The position numbers were made by a program, and so were the translations under genes. From the NCBI GenBank assembly GCA_030625465.1, contig DAOUQS010000102.1, forward strand, positions 1-7,053: a stretch of 7,053 bases of DNA, read 5' to 3'. Positions 1-6,785 of the stretch are shown in pieces (positions within the stretch are counted from its first letter, which is position 1; each line of letters begins with the position of its first letter). This stretch comes from Amylibacter sp. Its GTDB lineage: Bacteria > Pseudomonadota > Alphaproteobacteria > Rhodobacterales > Rhodobacteraceae. The notes under the pieces were generated by a model. That model was not told the DNA's origin. It worked only from the letters and a program-made list of their open reading frames with translations, and made no database searches.

Positions 1-4
1 AGGC

Positions 5-1579
5 TTAGGGGCGGATTTTCAGGAAATCCTGGTAATTGGTCTTGACGGTTATTGTGCTAGGGTGATCGGGGCCAAGGCTGGTTTCAAAAATGCTGATGGC
101 TTGGTTACAAAGCAGTTCTGCCAGATCGCATTTGCCTGTGGCCGCGTAAAGCCCCGCGAGGTTGTTGAGGCGGGTTGCATAGGCGGGATGATTTACGCCA
201 AGGGTTTGTTTGCCGATCTCGATAGCTTGCGTATAAAGCAGTTCTGCCAGATCGTATTTGCCTATGGCACAGTAAAGCTCTGCGAGGTTGTTGAGGCGGA
301 TTGCATAGTCGGGATGGTTTTCGCCAAGGGTTTGTTTGTCGATCTCGATGGCTTGCAGATAAAGCGGTTCTGCCAGATCGTATTTGCCTGTGGTGTTGTA
401 AAGCAATGCGAGATTGTTGAGGTGGGTTGCATAGTCGGGATGGTTTTCGCCAATGGTATGTTTGTCGATCTCGATAGCTTGTTTAGAAAGCGGTTCTGCC
501 AGATCGTATTTACCTGTGGTGTGGTAAAGCAATGCGAGGTTGTTGAGGTGGGTTGCATAGGCGGGATGGTTTTCGCCAAGGGTCTGTTTGGTGATCTCGG
601 TGGCTTGCAGATAAAGCGGCTCTGCCAGATCGTATTTGCCTGTGGCCTGGTAAAGCCCTGCGAGGTTGTTGAGGCCACGTGCATAGTCGGGATGGTTTTC
701 GCCAAGGGTCTGTTTGGTGATCTCGATGGCTTGTTTATAAAACGGTTCTGCCAGATTGTTTTTGCCTGCGGCTGTAAGTGATGCCGCGTGTATGTTCAAA
801 GCTCTTGCGTATTTTTGATGGGTTAGGCCAAATTTAGTTTGGGCAATTTCCAGCAGCTTTTTACCAAAAGCGATGGCATTAACATATTCACCATTGCGTA
901 AAGAGGATTCTAGGGCGGAATATAATTTGTCATAGGTTGGGTGTAATTCGGCGGCGCGGGCGTAGTGTTCGGCGGCATCGGTCCAGCGGATTTCCTGTTC
1001 GGCAATTTCACCACGGGCAAAGGCGGCGCGGGCGGTGCGTTCAACGGCAAGCAGTTCGCAGGCTTCTATTTCAGCGAAGATGTCATCGGCGATGGAAAAG
1101 TCGCCTGCTTCCAGCGCTTCGCGGGCTTCTGCCATACGGGCCTCGCCAATGTCATTGCCTTCACGGGTTAGGGTATCTTCCAGTTTGGCTATGGTGGCTT
1201 TGGCATCTGCAAGGGCTTGTTCGGGGTGGGCGGCGCGTTTGCGCAGTTCTTCGATTTTCTGTTGGAGTTGGGTTTTTTCGGCATCATGGGCGGTTTTTAG
1301 GTTTGTTTCAGCTGCAATTAGCAACGCCGCATTGTTCGCGGCAAACTGTTCAGGCGTTAAAGAGATGGCGTTTTCAGGTATTGTGCTTGTTCCAATCTTG
1401 TTTCTATTGGTTGCCGTATTGAAACAGAGTTTTATAAGCATCCATACAGTACCAATGAGAATAGCCAATGCGCCAAAGACAGTAGCTATTGCGGTTGATC
1501 TGTTGCGATTTTCTTCTATTCCAAACCATTCCCAAATTTGAAATCCAAAATCTGCAACGTAGTTTAAAATATCGTCCAC
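5..1579 (-). CDS. Membrane-anchored TPR protein (kinesin-light-chain-type repeats), function unknown
   Basis: This complete 524-residue protein begins at a GTG codon, which is supported by an AGGGC ribosome-binding-like sequence 7 nt upstream; there is no in-frame Met until residue 47. It has a short N-terminal segment, one hydrophobic helix at about residues 29-52, a polar and probably coiled-coil stretch at about 90-140, a helical linker with less regular TPR-like helices at about 145-245, and then an array of TPRs to the C-terminus. The array has strict 42-residue periodicity: the His of the LG-x-x-HP motif falls at 254, 296, 338, 380, 422, 464 and 506, each followed by a LNNLA-x-LY-type helix and A-E-x-L-Y. 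This is the TPR_10/TPR_12 (kinesin light chain-like) pattern, a protein-protein interaction scaffold. A single N-terminal helix suggests inner-membrane anchoring, but the side on which the TPRs lie cannot be told. No enzymatic domain is visible. The stop codon is TAA at 5-7. It is unlikely to share a transcript with pyrG because a long palindrome lies between them. The partner and pathway are unknown. Confidence 0.88.
   Translation of the reverse strand: MDDILNYVADFGFQIWEWFGIEENRNRSTAIATVFGALAILIGTVWMLIKLCFNTATNRNKIGTSTIPENAISLTPEQFAANNAALLIAAETNLKTAHDAEKTQLQQKIEELRKRAAHPEQALADAKATIAKLEDTLTREGNDIGEARMAEAREALEAGDFSIADDIFAEIEACELLAVERTARAAFARGEIAEQEIRWTDAAEHYARAAELHPTYDKLYSALESSLRNGEYVNAIAFGKKLLEIAQTKFGLTHQKYARALNIHAASLTAAGKNNLAEPFYKQAIEITKQTLGENHPDYARGLNNLAGLYQATGKYDLAEPLYLQATEITKQTLGENHPAYATHLNNLALLYHTTGKYDLAEPLSKQAIEIDKHTIGENHPDYATHLNNLALLYNTTGKYDLAEPLYLQAIEIDKQTLGENHPDYAIRLNNLAELYCAIGKYDLAELLYTQAIEIGKQTLGVNHPAYATRLNNLAGLYAATGKCDLAELLCNQAISIFETSLGPDHPSTITVKTNYQDFLKIRP
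109..738. repeat. Five tandem 126-bp repeat units within the TPR gene
   Basis: Near-identical units begin at 109, 235, 361, 487 and 613, and a diverged sixth begins at 739. On the plus strand each opens with AAAGCRG(T/C)TCTGCCAGATC and contains a conserved GGTTGTTGAGG block or a one-base variant. The spacing is exactly 126 bp, equal to one 42-residue TPR. By eye the units differ at a modest number of positions, including silent ones, and neighbours share private variants; units 361 and 487, for example, share a block around GTAAAGCAATGCGAG. This fits duplication or gene conversion within the gene. The repeats are coding, not a CRISPR array, since no unique spacers separate them. Confidence 0.9.
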
Positions 1580-1677
1580 TGGTTATGCCCTATAAAAGTA
1601 TAAGCGTAGTAGTGGCAGAGGATTATTCTTGTTACAACTTTTAAGTGTTTTTTGGGTGTTTGCATCTATTGATGGCG

Positions 1678-1755
1678 CGTGCTTTTTAGCACGGGCCGCG
1701 CCTGACCTTCCCCACGGGAAGGCGCTTTGCGCCCACCCAAGGTCAGGCGCGGCCC
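1678..1755. repeat. Compound intergenic palindrome (REP-like element) downstream of pyrG
   Basis: A perfect 17-bp inverted repeat, GGGCCGCGCCTGACCTT at 1693-1709 and its reverse complement at 1739-1755, encloses 29 nt. The enclosed stretch can form two further hairpins: TTCCC-CAC-GGGAA (1708-1720, using the last 2 nt of the left arm) and GGCGC-TTT-GCGCC (1721-1733). Directly beside it is another hairpin, CGTGCT-TTTT-AGCACG (1678-1693). Folded, this would be a three-way junction plus a side hairpin. It starts 20 nt beyond the pyrG stop codon and may act as a terminator or 3'-end stabiliser, but there is no U-tract in the pyrG direction. The GC-rich, self-complementary make-up resembles dispersed REP-type elements; whether it recurs in the genome cannot be seen here. 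Confidence 0.8.
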
Positions 1756-1775
1756 TTTGTTGTGATAGGGGTTTT

Positions 1776-3419
1776 CTAAACCAGCCTGCTTTGTTCCACA
1801 GCGGCCTTCACGAAGTCCCTGAACAGGGGGTGTGGTTCGAACGGTTTGGATTTCAGTTCCGGATGGAATTGAACGCCGATGTACCAGGGGTGGTCTTTGG
1901 CCTCGACTATTTCGGGCAGTTTGCCGTCCGGCGACATGCCTGAAAAGATCAGGCCGCATTTTTCCAGCTGTTCGCGGTATTTTATGTCGACCTCGTAGCG
2001 GTGGCGGTGGCGTTCGGAAATGGCGGTGTCGCCATAGACAGCGGCCACTTTCGAGCCTTCTGTGAGGGTGGCATTATAGGCGCCCAAGCGCATGGTTCCG
2101 CCTTTGTCATCTGTCACGGTGCGGGCCACTGTACGGTTACCCTCAACCCATTCTTTCAGGTGGTAAACTACCGGAGTAAAACGTTTTTCGCCTGCTTCGT
2201 GGTCAAATTCCTCGGATCCTGCATCCTGCATTCCAGCCAAGTTGCGGGCAGCCTCGATCACGGCCATTTGCATGCCAAGGCAAATGCCCAGATAGGGTAT
2301 TTTACGGGTGCGGGCAAACTCGGCTGCTTTGATTTTACCTTCGGTGCCGCGTTCGCCAAAGCCGCCCGGAACAAGGATGGCATCATAACCTTCCAGGCGG
2401 GGGGCGGCATCGCCGTTTTCGAAAACCTCGGCATCGATCCATTCGGTTTTCACTTTGACGCGGTTGAACATGCCACCGTGGGTTAATGCCTCGCCGATAG
2501 ATTTATAGGCGTCTTCCAACTGGGTGTATTTGCCGACAATAGCGATTTTGACTTCGCCGTCAGGGTTGTGCATCCGATCAGATACATCCTGCCATGTGGA
2601 CAGATCCGGGGCCGGTGCATCGGTGATGCCAAAGGCGGCCAGTACAGCGCGGTCCATGCCGACCTTGTGGTAGGCAAGGGGGGCATCATAGATGGTTTCA
2701 AGGTCATACGCGGGGATCACGCTGTCGGGGCGTACATTGCAAAAAAGTGCCAGTTTGGCGCGTTCTTTTTCGGGGATGATGTGTTCCGAGCGGCAGACCA
2801 GTATATCGGGTGCGATCCCGATGGAGCGCAGTTCCTTGACTGAGTGCTGGGTGGGTTTTGTTTTCAGCTCGCCGGATGCTTTCAGGTAGGGCAGCAGGGT
2901 CAGGTGCATAAAAATGCACTGGCCTCGGGGTTTGTCCTGACTGAATTGGCGGATGCTTTCGAAGAACGGCAGGCCTTCGATATCGCCCACGGTGCCGCCG
3001 ATTTCGCAGAGCATGAAATCGACCTCGTCGTCGCCGATTTTGATGAAATCCTTGATCTCGTTGGTGACGTGCGGGATCACCTGGATGGTTTTGCCCAAGT
3101 AGTCGCCCCGGCGTTCTTTTTCCAGCACGGTGGTGTAGACGCGCCCTGACGAGATGGAATCGGTTTGGCGCGCGGCGACGCCGGTGAAGCGTTCATAATG
3201 GCCCAGATCAAGGTCGGTTTCGGCACCGTCATCGGTGACAAACACTTCGCCGTGTTCAAAGGGTGACATGGTGCCGGGGTCAACGTTCAGGTAGGGGTCA
3301 AGTTTGCGCAGGCGAACGGTGTAGCCGCGTGCTTGCAGTAATGCGCCCAATGCAGCAGAGGCCAAGCCTTTGCCTAGGGATGAAACAACGCCGCCTGTAA
3401 TAAAAATATATCGTGCCAT
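1776..3419 (-). CDS. pyrG: CTP synthase (glutamine-hydrolysing)
   Basis: CTP synthase makes CTP from UTP, ATP and glutamine in the cytoplasm, the last step of de novo pyrimidine nucleotide synthesis. From the ATG at 3419 the protein is 547 residues, the normal family length, and opens with [18 protein letters not shown]. The N-terminal synthetase domain (about 1-270) carries the P-loop-like SSLGKGLA at 13-20 and [12 protein letters not shown] at 138-149. The C-terminal class I glutamine amidotransferase domain (about 288-547) carries the oxyanion-loop PGGFGERG at 351-358, nucleophile Cys380 in GICLGMQ, and His519 and Glu521 in QFHPE, completing the catalytic triad. All key residues appear intact. 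An in-frame TTG at 3473 would add 18 residues, but they are polar and unlike the family, and ATG 3419 has a G-rich GGGGGA sequence about 11 nt upstream. The stop is TAG. It lies downstream of secG on the same strand, with its own likely promoter. Confidence 0.98.
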   Translation of the reverse strand: MARYIFITGGVVSSLGKGLASAALGALLQARGYTVRLRKLDPYLNVDPGTMSPFEHGEVFVTDDGAETDLDLGHYERFTGVAARQTDSISSGRVYTTVLEKERRGDYLGKTIQVIPHVTNEIKDFIKIGDDEVDFMLCEIGGTVGDIEGLPFFESIRQFSQDKPRGQCIFMHLTLLPYLKASGELKTKPTQHSVKELRSIGIAPDILVCRSEHIIPEKERAKLALFCNVRPDSVIPAYDLETIYDAPLAYHKVGMDRAVLAAFGITDAPAPDLSTWQDVSDRMHNPDGEVKIAIVGKYTQLEDAYKSIGEALTHGGMFNRVKVKTEWIDAEVFENGDAAPRLEGYDAILVPGGFGERGTEGKIKAAEFARTRKIPYLGICLGMQMAVIEAARNLAGMQDAGSEEFDHEAGEKRFTPVVYHLKEWVEGNRTVARTVTDDKGGTMRLGAYNATLTEGSKVAAVYGDTAISERHRHRYEVDIKYREQLEKCGLIFSGMSPDGKLPEIVEAKDHPWYIGVQFHPELKSKPFEPHPLFRDFVKAAVEQSRLV

Positions 3420-3498
3420 GGATTTGGCATCCCCCGTGTTTTTTTGTTTATTAGGACGTCCCTGAGCAGTCAAAAAACGCCTGTATCACGGGATTTGA

Positions 3499-3527
3499 TT
3501 AATAACGGCTCATGGCGATTCTGACAA
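3499..3527 (-). promoter_or_regulatory. Probable sigma-70-type promoter of pyrG
   Basis: On the minus strand a TTGTCA -35 box (3527-3522) is followed after exactly 17 bp by a TATTAA -10 box (3504-3499). Transcription would start near 3492, giving a leader of about 70 nt before the pyrG ATG at 3419. The leader contains short T and A runs but no attenuator structure I can identify. The assignment is from sequence match only. Confidence 0.45.
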
Positions 3528-3561
3528 GGGCAGAACCGCAAGATCATGTGGTTTTTTGGGT

Positions 3562-3584
3562 AACCCCAACTATTTGTTGGGGTT
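3562..3584 (-). terminator. Hairpin after secG, possible terminator
   Basis: AACCCCAAC (3562-3570) and GTTGGGGTT (3576-3584) form a perfect 9-bp stem with a 5-nt loop, 9 nt past the secG stop codon. Read on the minus strand the stem is followed by ACCC and A residues rather than a U-tract, so it is not a classical intrinsic terminator. It may still end or stabilise the secG transcript. It lies between secG and the pyrG promoter, as expected if the two genes are separately transcribed. Confidence 0.45.
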
Positions 3585-3593
3585 TACGTGGGG

Positions 3594-3965
3594 TTACTCT
3601 GCGGCAGGTGGCGTTGCAGGTTCATCAGATGCGGCCGGTGGCAACAGGTTGCCTTCCAGACCCGCAGGTGCGGGCGTCAGGCTTTCGCTTGCCGCCGGGG
3701 CGTCTGTTCCCAAACGCTCGATAACACTGTCAGAGTTGGCGTTACGGGCTGCAATCACGGTCAACGAGATGCTGGTAATGACGAAACCGATGGCGAAAAA
3801 CCATGTGACTTTGGCCATTGGTGTGGATGCCGGGCGTCCGGAACGGCCAGTGCCGCCACCGCCGCCACCCATGCCTAAGCCGCCGCCTTCGGAGCGTTGG
3901 ATCAGCACGATGGCGATCAAGCCCAAAGCAAGGATCAAGTGAATGACAAGTACGACGTTTTCCAT
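3594..3965 (-). CDS. secG: Preprotein translocase subunit SecG
   Basis: SecG is the small inner-membrane subunit of the SecYEG protein-export channel and helps SecA-driven translocation. The 123-residue product shows the family layout: transmembrane helix 1 at about 4-22, the conserved QRSEGGGLG turn with a long glycine run (27-38), a basic segment, then transmembrane helix 2 at about 55-74. The tail (about 81-123) is rich in Ala, Pro and Ser, likely disordered and poorly conserved, which is common in alphaproteobacterial SecG. The ATG at 3965 has only a weak AGGC ribosome-binding sequence 7 nt upstream. The stop is TAA at 3596-3594. It lies 109 bp downstream of the Lrp-type gene on the same strand; I found no convincing terminator or paired promoter boxes in that gap, so readthrough or a weak promoter are both possible. 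Confidence 0.95.
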   Translation of the reverse strand: MENVVLVIHLILALGLIAIVLIQRSEGGGLGMGGGGGGTGRSGRPASTPMAKVTWFFAIGFVITSISLTVIAARNANSDSVIERLGTDAPAASESLTPAPAGLEGNLLPPAASDEPATPPAAE

Positions 3966-4074
3966 GGGTTTGCCTGTGTGTTATAACTACTCGGCGGTGT
4001 CTAATATATGCGAGGCGTCTTGTCGATGGGTTATTTTTACTGCGAAAATTTATGTGATAAGCGGGTGGTTTTAT

Positions 4075-4554
4075 TTACCGTGTTTTCGGGGCCATCTGTA
4101 TGAACTGGCTTTCTTTAACTGTTTCCATCACGGCAAATGAATTCGATTGCCTGACCCCGGGCAATTTGCCGATACACTCGCCCAGAATTTCTCGAAAGTG
4201 GACGATATCGCGTGTCCGCACTTTCAAAACATAGTCGAACTGGCCTGCAATCAGCATACAGCTTTCAATTTCAGGGATGGCCGTGACCGCCTTGTTAAAC
4301 TGTTCCAGCGCATTGTCGCTGGTTTGGTTCAGGGTGATATGCACAATCGTGACTTGCTTCATTTCGATAAGGTCGGTGTTTAATACGGCGCGGTAATATT
4401 CAATCACACCGGATTTTTCCAACCGCTTTACCCGCTCGGAGCAGGGCGTTTTGGTTAGGTTCACCCGGTTCGCCAACTCTACAATCGACAGCCTGCCATT
4501 GATCTGAAGTTCATCAAGTATGCGTTTGTCGATTATGTCTAATTGCCTGCTCAT
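4075..4554 (-). CDS. Lrp/AsnC family transcriptional regulator
   Basis: This 159-residue DNA-binding protein has the standard Lrp/AsnC architecture and length. The N-terminal winged helix-turn-helix (about 4-52) includes DIIDKRILDELQINGR and the recognition region LTKTPCSERVKRLEKSGVI. The C-terminal RAM/AsnC effector-binding domain (about 67-142) includes the conserved G-x-x-D-x-x-L (G104, D107, L110). The family forms dimers to octamers and responds to amino acids such as leucine, alanine, asparagine or lysine; the ligand here cannot be read from sequence. The TKTPCSERVKRLE helix is closer to Lrp-like global or local activators than to AsnC proper. The ATG at 4554 has an AGG sequence 11 nt upstream, slightly far. 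It is divergent from usp and an alanine/glycine symporter gene, so local control of that unit and self-regulation are the likely roles (inference). Confidence 0.93.
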   Translation of the reverse strand: MSRQLDIIDKRILDELQINGRLSIVELANRVNLTKTPCSERVKRLEKSGVIEYYRAVLNTDLIEMKQVTIVHITLNQTSDNALEQFNKAVTAIPEIESCMLIAGQFDYVLKVRTRDIVHFREILGECIGKLPGVRQSNSFAVMETVKESQFIQMAPKTR

Positions 4555-4580
4555 CAGTCTTTTTACCTATTTCATTACCA

Positions 4581-4609
4581 TTAAAAGGGTAAAAGTCTAA
4601 ATATATACT
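4581..4609 (+). promoter_or_regulatory. Candidate promoter of the usp-symporter operon
   Basis: TTAAAA (4581-4586) and TATACT (4604-4609) are separated by 17 bp and match sigma-70 -35/-10 boxes at four and five of six positions. Transcription would start near 4616, giving a leader of about 147 nt before usp. The region is AT-rich, which raises the chance of a fortuitous match. I found no equally good paired boxes for the divergent Lrp-type gene. Confidence 0.35.
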
Positions 4610-4627
4610 TATTACAGACCCTATTCC

Positions 4628-4642
4628 TAGTCATTGTGACTA
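4628..4642. promoter_or_regulatory. Candidate Lrp-type operator palindrome
   Basis: TAGTCA-TTG-TGACTA is a perfect 15-bp palindrome with a 3-bp centre. It keeps the outer TAG...CTA half-site pattern and overall 15-bp length known for enterobacterial Lrp sites, though the centre is less AT-rich. A second perfect palindrome, ATTGT-GACT-ACAAT (4633-4646), overlaps it. The site lies about 12-26 bp downstream of the candidate usp transcription start, a position suited to repression, and about 75 bp upstream of the divergent Lrp-type start codon. Confidence 0.45.
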
Positions 4643-4762
4643 CAATTTTTATTAGGGGGCAAGCTAAAAATGAAACTATTTCGGCACTCGAGCTGTCCCT
4701 GATCGGAAAGTAAAACCTTTCACGAAATTGATTAAAGCCGGGAACCAACAGGAGTTATAGTT

Positions 4763-5200
4763 ATGACAACAACATTGGTAGTAGGACTAGACGGAGAAGG
4801 GTCGGGGGATCGTGCGCTTGCCTATGGAAAGCGCTTGGCGGGCCTGATCGGGGATTGCACCCTTTTGGTTACCTATGTCATCGAATGGTCGCCGTATTCA
4901 TTTCAAACACCTGAAGAGAATGCCGAACGCCATAAAAGACGTGAAGAGGAAATTGCAGTGGCGTTGGAACGGGTCGTGAACCCGGCTGTTGCATCACTTA
5001 AGGCGGACGGCATGAAAGCAAAGGGCATGGTGCGCCATGGTGATGTTGCGGATACGTTGAATGCAATTTCTTTGGAGGTGAACGCGGATCAAATCGTTGT
5101 TAGCAGATCATCCGAAGGTGGTTTTGTGAAACGTATATTCGGCAGTTCAACAGCAAATCTGGTGATGAGCGCAAGCGTGCCTGTCACAGTTGTTGGCTAA
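4763..5200 (+). CDS. Universal stress protein (UspA family)
   Basis: This 145-residue single-domain cytoplasmic protein has the Usp alpha/beta fold. It opens with strand 1 and the conserved acidic loop LVVGLDGEGSGDRAL (5-19), then strand TLLVTYVIEW (33-42), a charged helix (about 51-81), the strand-helix GMVRHGDVADTLNAIS (88-103), ADQIVVSRSS (108-117), and the closing LVMSASVPVTVV (133-144). The usual ATP-binding motif G-x2-G-x9-G-S/T is altered: positions 114 and 117 are Ser while G127-S128 are kept. Nucleotide binding may therefore be weakened or different. The start has a good AGGAG site (4750-4754) 8 nt upstream. It is first in an operon with the symporter gene, 18 nt away. Some Usp proteins encoded next to transporters modulate them (TeaD with the TeaABC ectoine transporter in Halomonas), so a transporter-linked role is plausible. 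Confidence 0.92.
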   Translation: MTTTLVVGLDGEGSGDRALAYGKRLAGLIGDCTLLVTYVIEWSPYSFQTPEENAERHKRREEEIAVALERVVNPAVASLKADGMKAKGMVRHGDVADTLNAISLEVNADQIVVSRSSEGGFVKRIFGSSTANLVMSASVPVTVVG

Positions 5201-5218
5201 TAAAATAAGGGGAAAGTT

Positions 5219-6766
5219 ATGAAGAATATGAATAAATATTTACTGGCATTGGGTTCGGTTGCCGCATTTGCGTCACCGGCCATTGCTCAAGAGGCGGAAA
5301 GCCTTGATGCAAAAGTAAACGCTGCATTCGCCGCCCTAACCGGGCCGTTTGTAAGCTTTATTTTCGCGCCGATTCCGGGCACAAGTTTCCCGTGGATCGT
5401 GATGTGGCTGGTGATTGCCGCAACCGTGTTCACGTTTTACTTTTCATTTGTGCAGCTGAAGTTTTTCAAGCATGCGCTTTCACTGGTAAGGGGCGATTAT
5501 TCCGATCCGAATGATGCGGGCGAGGTCAGCCACTTTCAGGCATTGGCAACAGCGCTGTCGGGTACTGTCGGTTTGGGGAACATCGCAGGTGTTGCCGTGG
5601 CCGTTGGTATTGGTGGGCCGGGGGCTACATTCTGGATGATCCTTGCGGGTCTGATGGGGATGGCGTCAAAGTTCACTGAATGTACGCTTGGGGTTAAATA
5701 CCGTAACGAATATGCAGACGGCACCGTTTCAGGTGGCCCGATGTATTACATCTCCAAGGGGTTCAAGGAACTGGGTCTGCCGGGCGGTAAATTCCTGGCC
5801 GTTCTATTTTCCATCTTTTGTATCCTTGGTGCTTTGGGTGGCGGTAATATGTTCCAGGCCAATCAGGCGCATGCGCAGATTTCCGGTATTGTTGGTGACT
5901 ACCCGGGCTGGATCACGGGCATTGTATTTGCCGTCGTGGTGTTTGCCGTGATTGTCGGTGGTGTTAAATCCATCGCGCGGGTTACCGAAAAAGTCGTGCC
6001 GTTCATGGGTGTGCTTTATGTCGGTGCCGCGTTGGTTGTTATCTTGATGAACTATGACCAAATCGGTTGGGCCTTTGGCCAGATCTTTGCAGGTGCCTTT
6101 ACAGGTCTTGGTGTTGCCGGCGGTATGGTCGGTGCCTTGATCCAGGGTTTCAAACGTGCGGCGTTTTCGAACGAAGCGGGCGTTGGTTCTGCGGCCATTG
6201 CACACTCTGCAGTGAAAACAAACGAGCCGATTACAGAGGGTTTTGTATCATTGCTGGAGCCGTTCATTGATACGGTTGTGATTTGTACAATGACAGCTTT
6301 GGTGATCACCATTTCCGGACAGCTTATTATTGACCCGGCAACCGGTAACTACGCTGTTGAAGCAGGTAAAATAGCAACGGTTGGCGGCACATCGGGTGTT
6401 GCATTGACGTCTGCGGCATTTGCCTCTGCGTTTAGCTGGTTCCCGTTTGTTCTGGCGATTGCAGTTGTTCTATTTGCATTCTCGACAATGATTTCATGGT
6501 CATACTACGGCTTGAAAGCATGGACTTACCTGTTTGGTGAAGGCAAAACCGCAGAGCTTACATTCAAGATCATCTTCTGCGTGTTCATCGTAATCGGTGC
6601 CGCTGCAAGTCTTGGCCCGGTCATTGACTTCTCGGACGCTGCGATCTTCGCAATGGCTGTGGTCAATATTACCGGTCTGTATTTCTTGATGGGTGTGGTG
6701 AAAAAAGAGTTCGTCTCTTACAGAGAACGCCTTGCATCCGGTGAGATCAAAAAGTTTGTAGAGTAA
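5219..6766 (+). CDS. Sodium:alanine/glycine symporter (AGCS family)
   Basis: This 515-residue integral inner-membrane protein has the AGCS family length and predicts about ten or more transmembrane helices. Family signatures are intact: ALSGTVGLGNIAGVA (112-126), GGPGATFWM (132-140), SGGPMYYI (171-178) and KRAAFSNEAGVGSA-IAH (312-329) followed by the EPFIDT helix (346-351). AGCS proteins import alanine and glycine, some with D-alanine or other small amino acids, driven by Na+ (sometimes H+); the exact substrate cannot be read here. The N-terminus (1-24) looks like a cleavable signal peptide: MKNMNK, a hydrophobic core, and A-I-A before Gln24. The ATG at 5219 has a strong AAGGGGA site 5 nt upstream; a second in-frame Met at residue 4 is possible but less well spaced. 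It is cotranscribed with usp, and the unit ends at the terminator at 6786-6819. Confidence 0.95.
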   Translation: MKNMNKYLLALGSVAAFASPAIAQEAESLDAKVNAAFAALTGPFVSFIFAPIPGTSFPWIVMWLVIAATVFTFYFSFVQLKFFKHALSLVRGDYSDPNDAGEVSHFQALATALSGTVGLGNIAGVAVAVGIGGPGATFWMILAGLMGMASKFTECTLGVKYRNEYADGTVSGGPMYYISKGFKELGLPGGKFLAVLFSIFCILGALGGGNMFQANQAHAQISGIVGDYPGWITGIVFAVVVFAVIVGGVKSIARVTEKVVPFMGVLYVGAALVVILMNYDQIGWAFGQIFAGAFTGLGVAGGMVGALIQGFKRAAFSNEAGVGSAAIAHSAVKTNEPITEGFVSLLEPFIDTVVICTMTALVITISGQLIIDPATGNYAVEAGKIATVGGTSGVALTSAAFASAFSWFPFVLAIAVVLFAFSTMISWSYYGLKAWTYLFGEGKTAELTFKIIFCVFIVIGAAASLGPVIDFSDAAIFAMAVVNITGLYFLMGVVKKEFVSYRERLASGEIKKFVE

Positions 6767-6785
6767 CAATTTACGCGTTGAATTG

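Noticed and set aside
62..781. Plus-strand open frame of 239 codons with a repeated 42-residue pattern
   Set aside because: It is the antisense of the TPR repeats. Because the unit is 126 bp, a multiple of three, any stop-free frame stays open through the whole array; the Cys-rich product resembles no family.
109..860. Regular repeats as a possible CRISPR array
   Set aside because: The 126-bp units are contiguous and coding, with no unique spacers and no cas genes nearby.
937..1541. Three overlapping plus-strand open frames opposite the TPR gene
   Set aside because: They oppose a gene with clear protein features, lack convincing ribosome-binding sites, and encode low-complexity products.
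2001..2486. Plus-strand open frame of 161 codons inside pyrG
   Set aside because: It is opposite the intact amidotransferase domain of pyrG and has no family character of its own.
3420..3473. Upstream TTG start for pyrG
   Set aside because: The extra 18 residues are polar and absent from the family; the protein conserved from MARYIF onward starts at 3419.
3556..3942. Plus-strand open frames opposite secG
   Set aside because: SecG on the minus strand has clear family motifs; the antisense proline-rich stretch is just the complement of its glycine run.
3966..4074. secG promoter in the Lrp-secG gap
   Set aside because: Isolated AT-rich -10-like sequences exist, such as TATATT on the minus strand, but none has a -35 box at suitable spacing.
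4633..4646. FNR-type site upstream of usp, a common control for usp genes
   Set aside because: The half-sites TTG and CAA are 6 bp apart rather than the 8 bp of TTGAT-N4-ATCAA, so the match fails.
5804..6205. Minus-strand open frame of 133 codons
   Set aside because: It is antisense to conserved AGCS signature regions and encodes a polar, featureless product.
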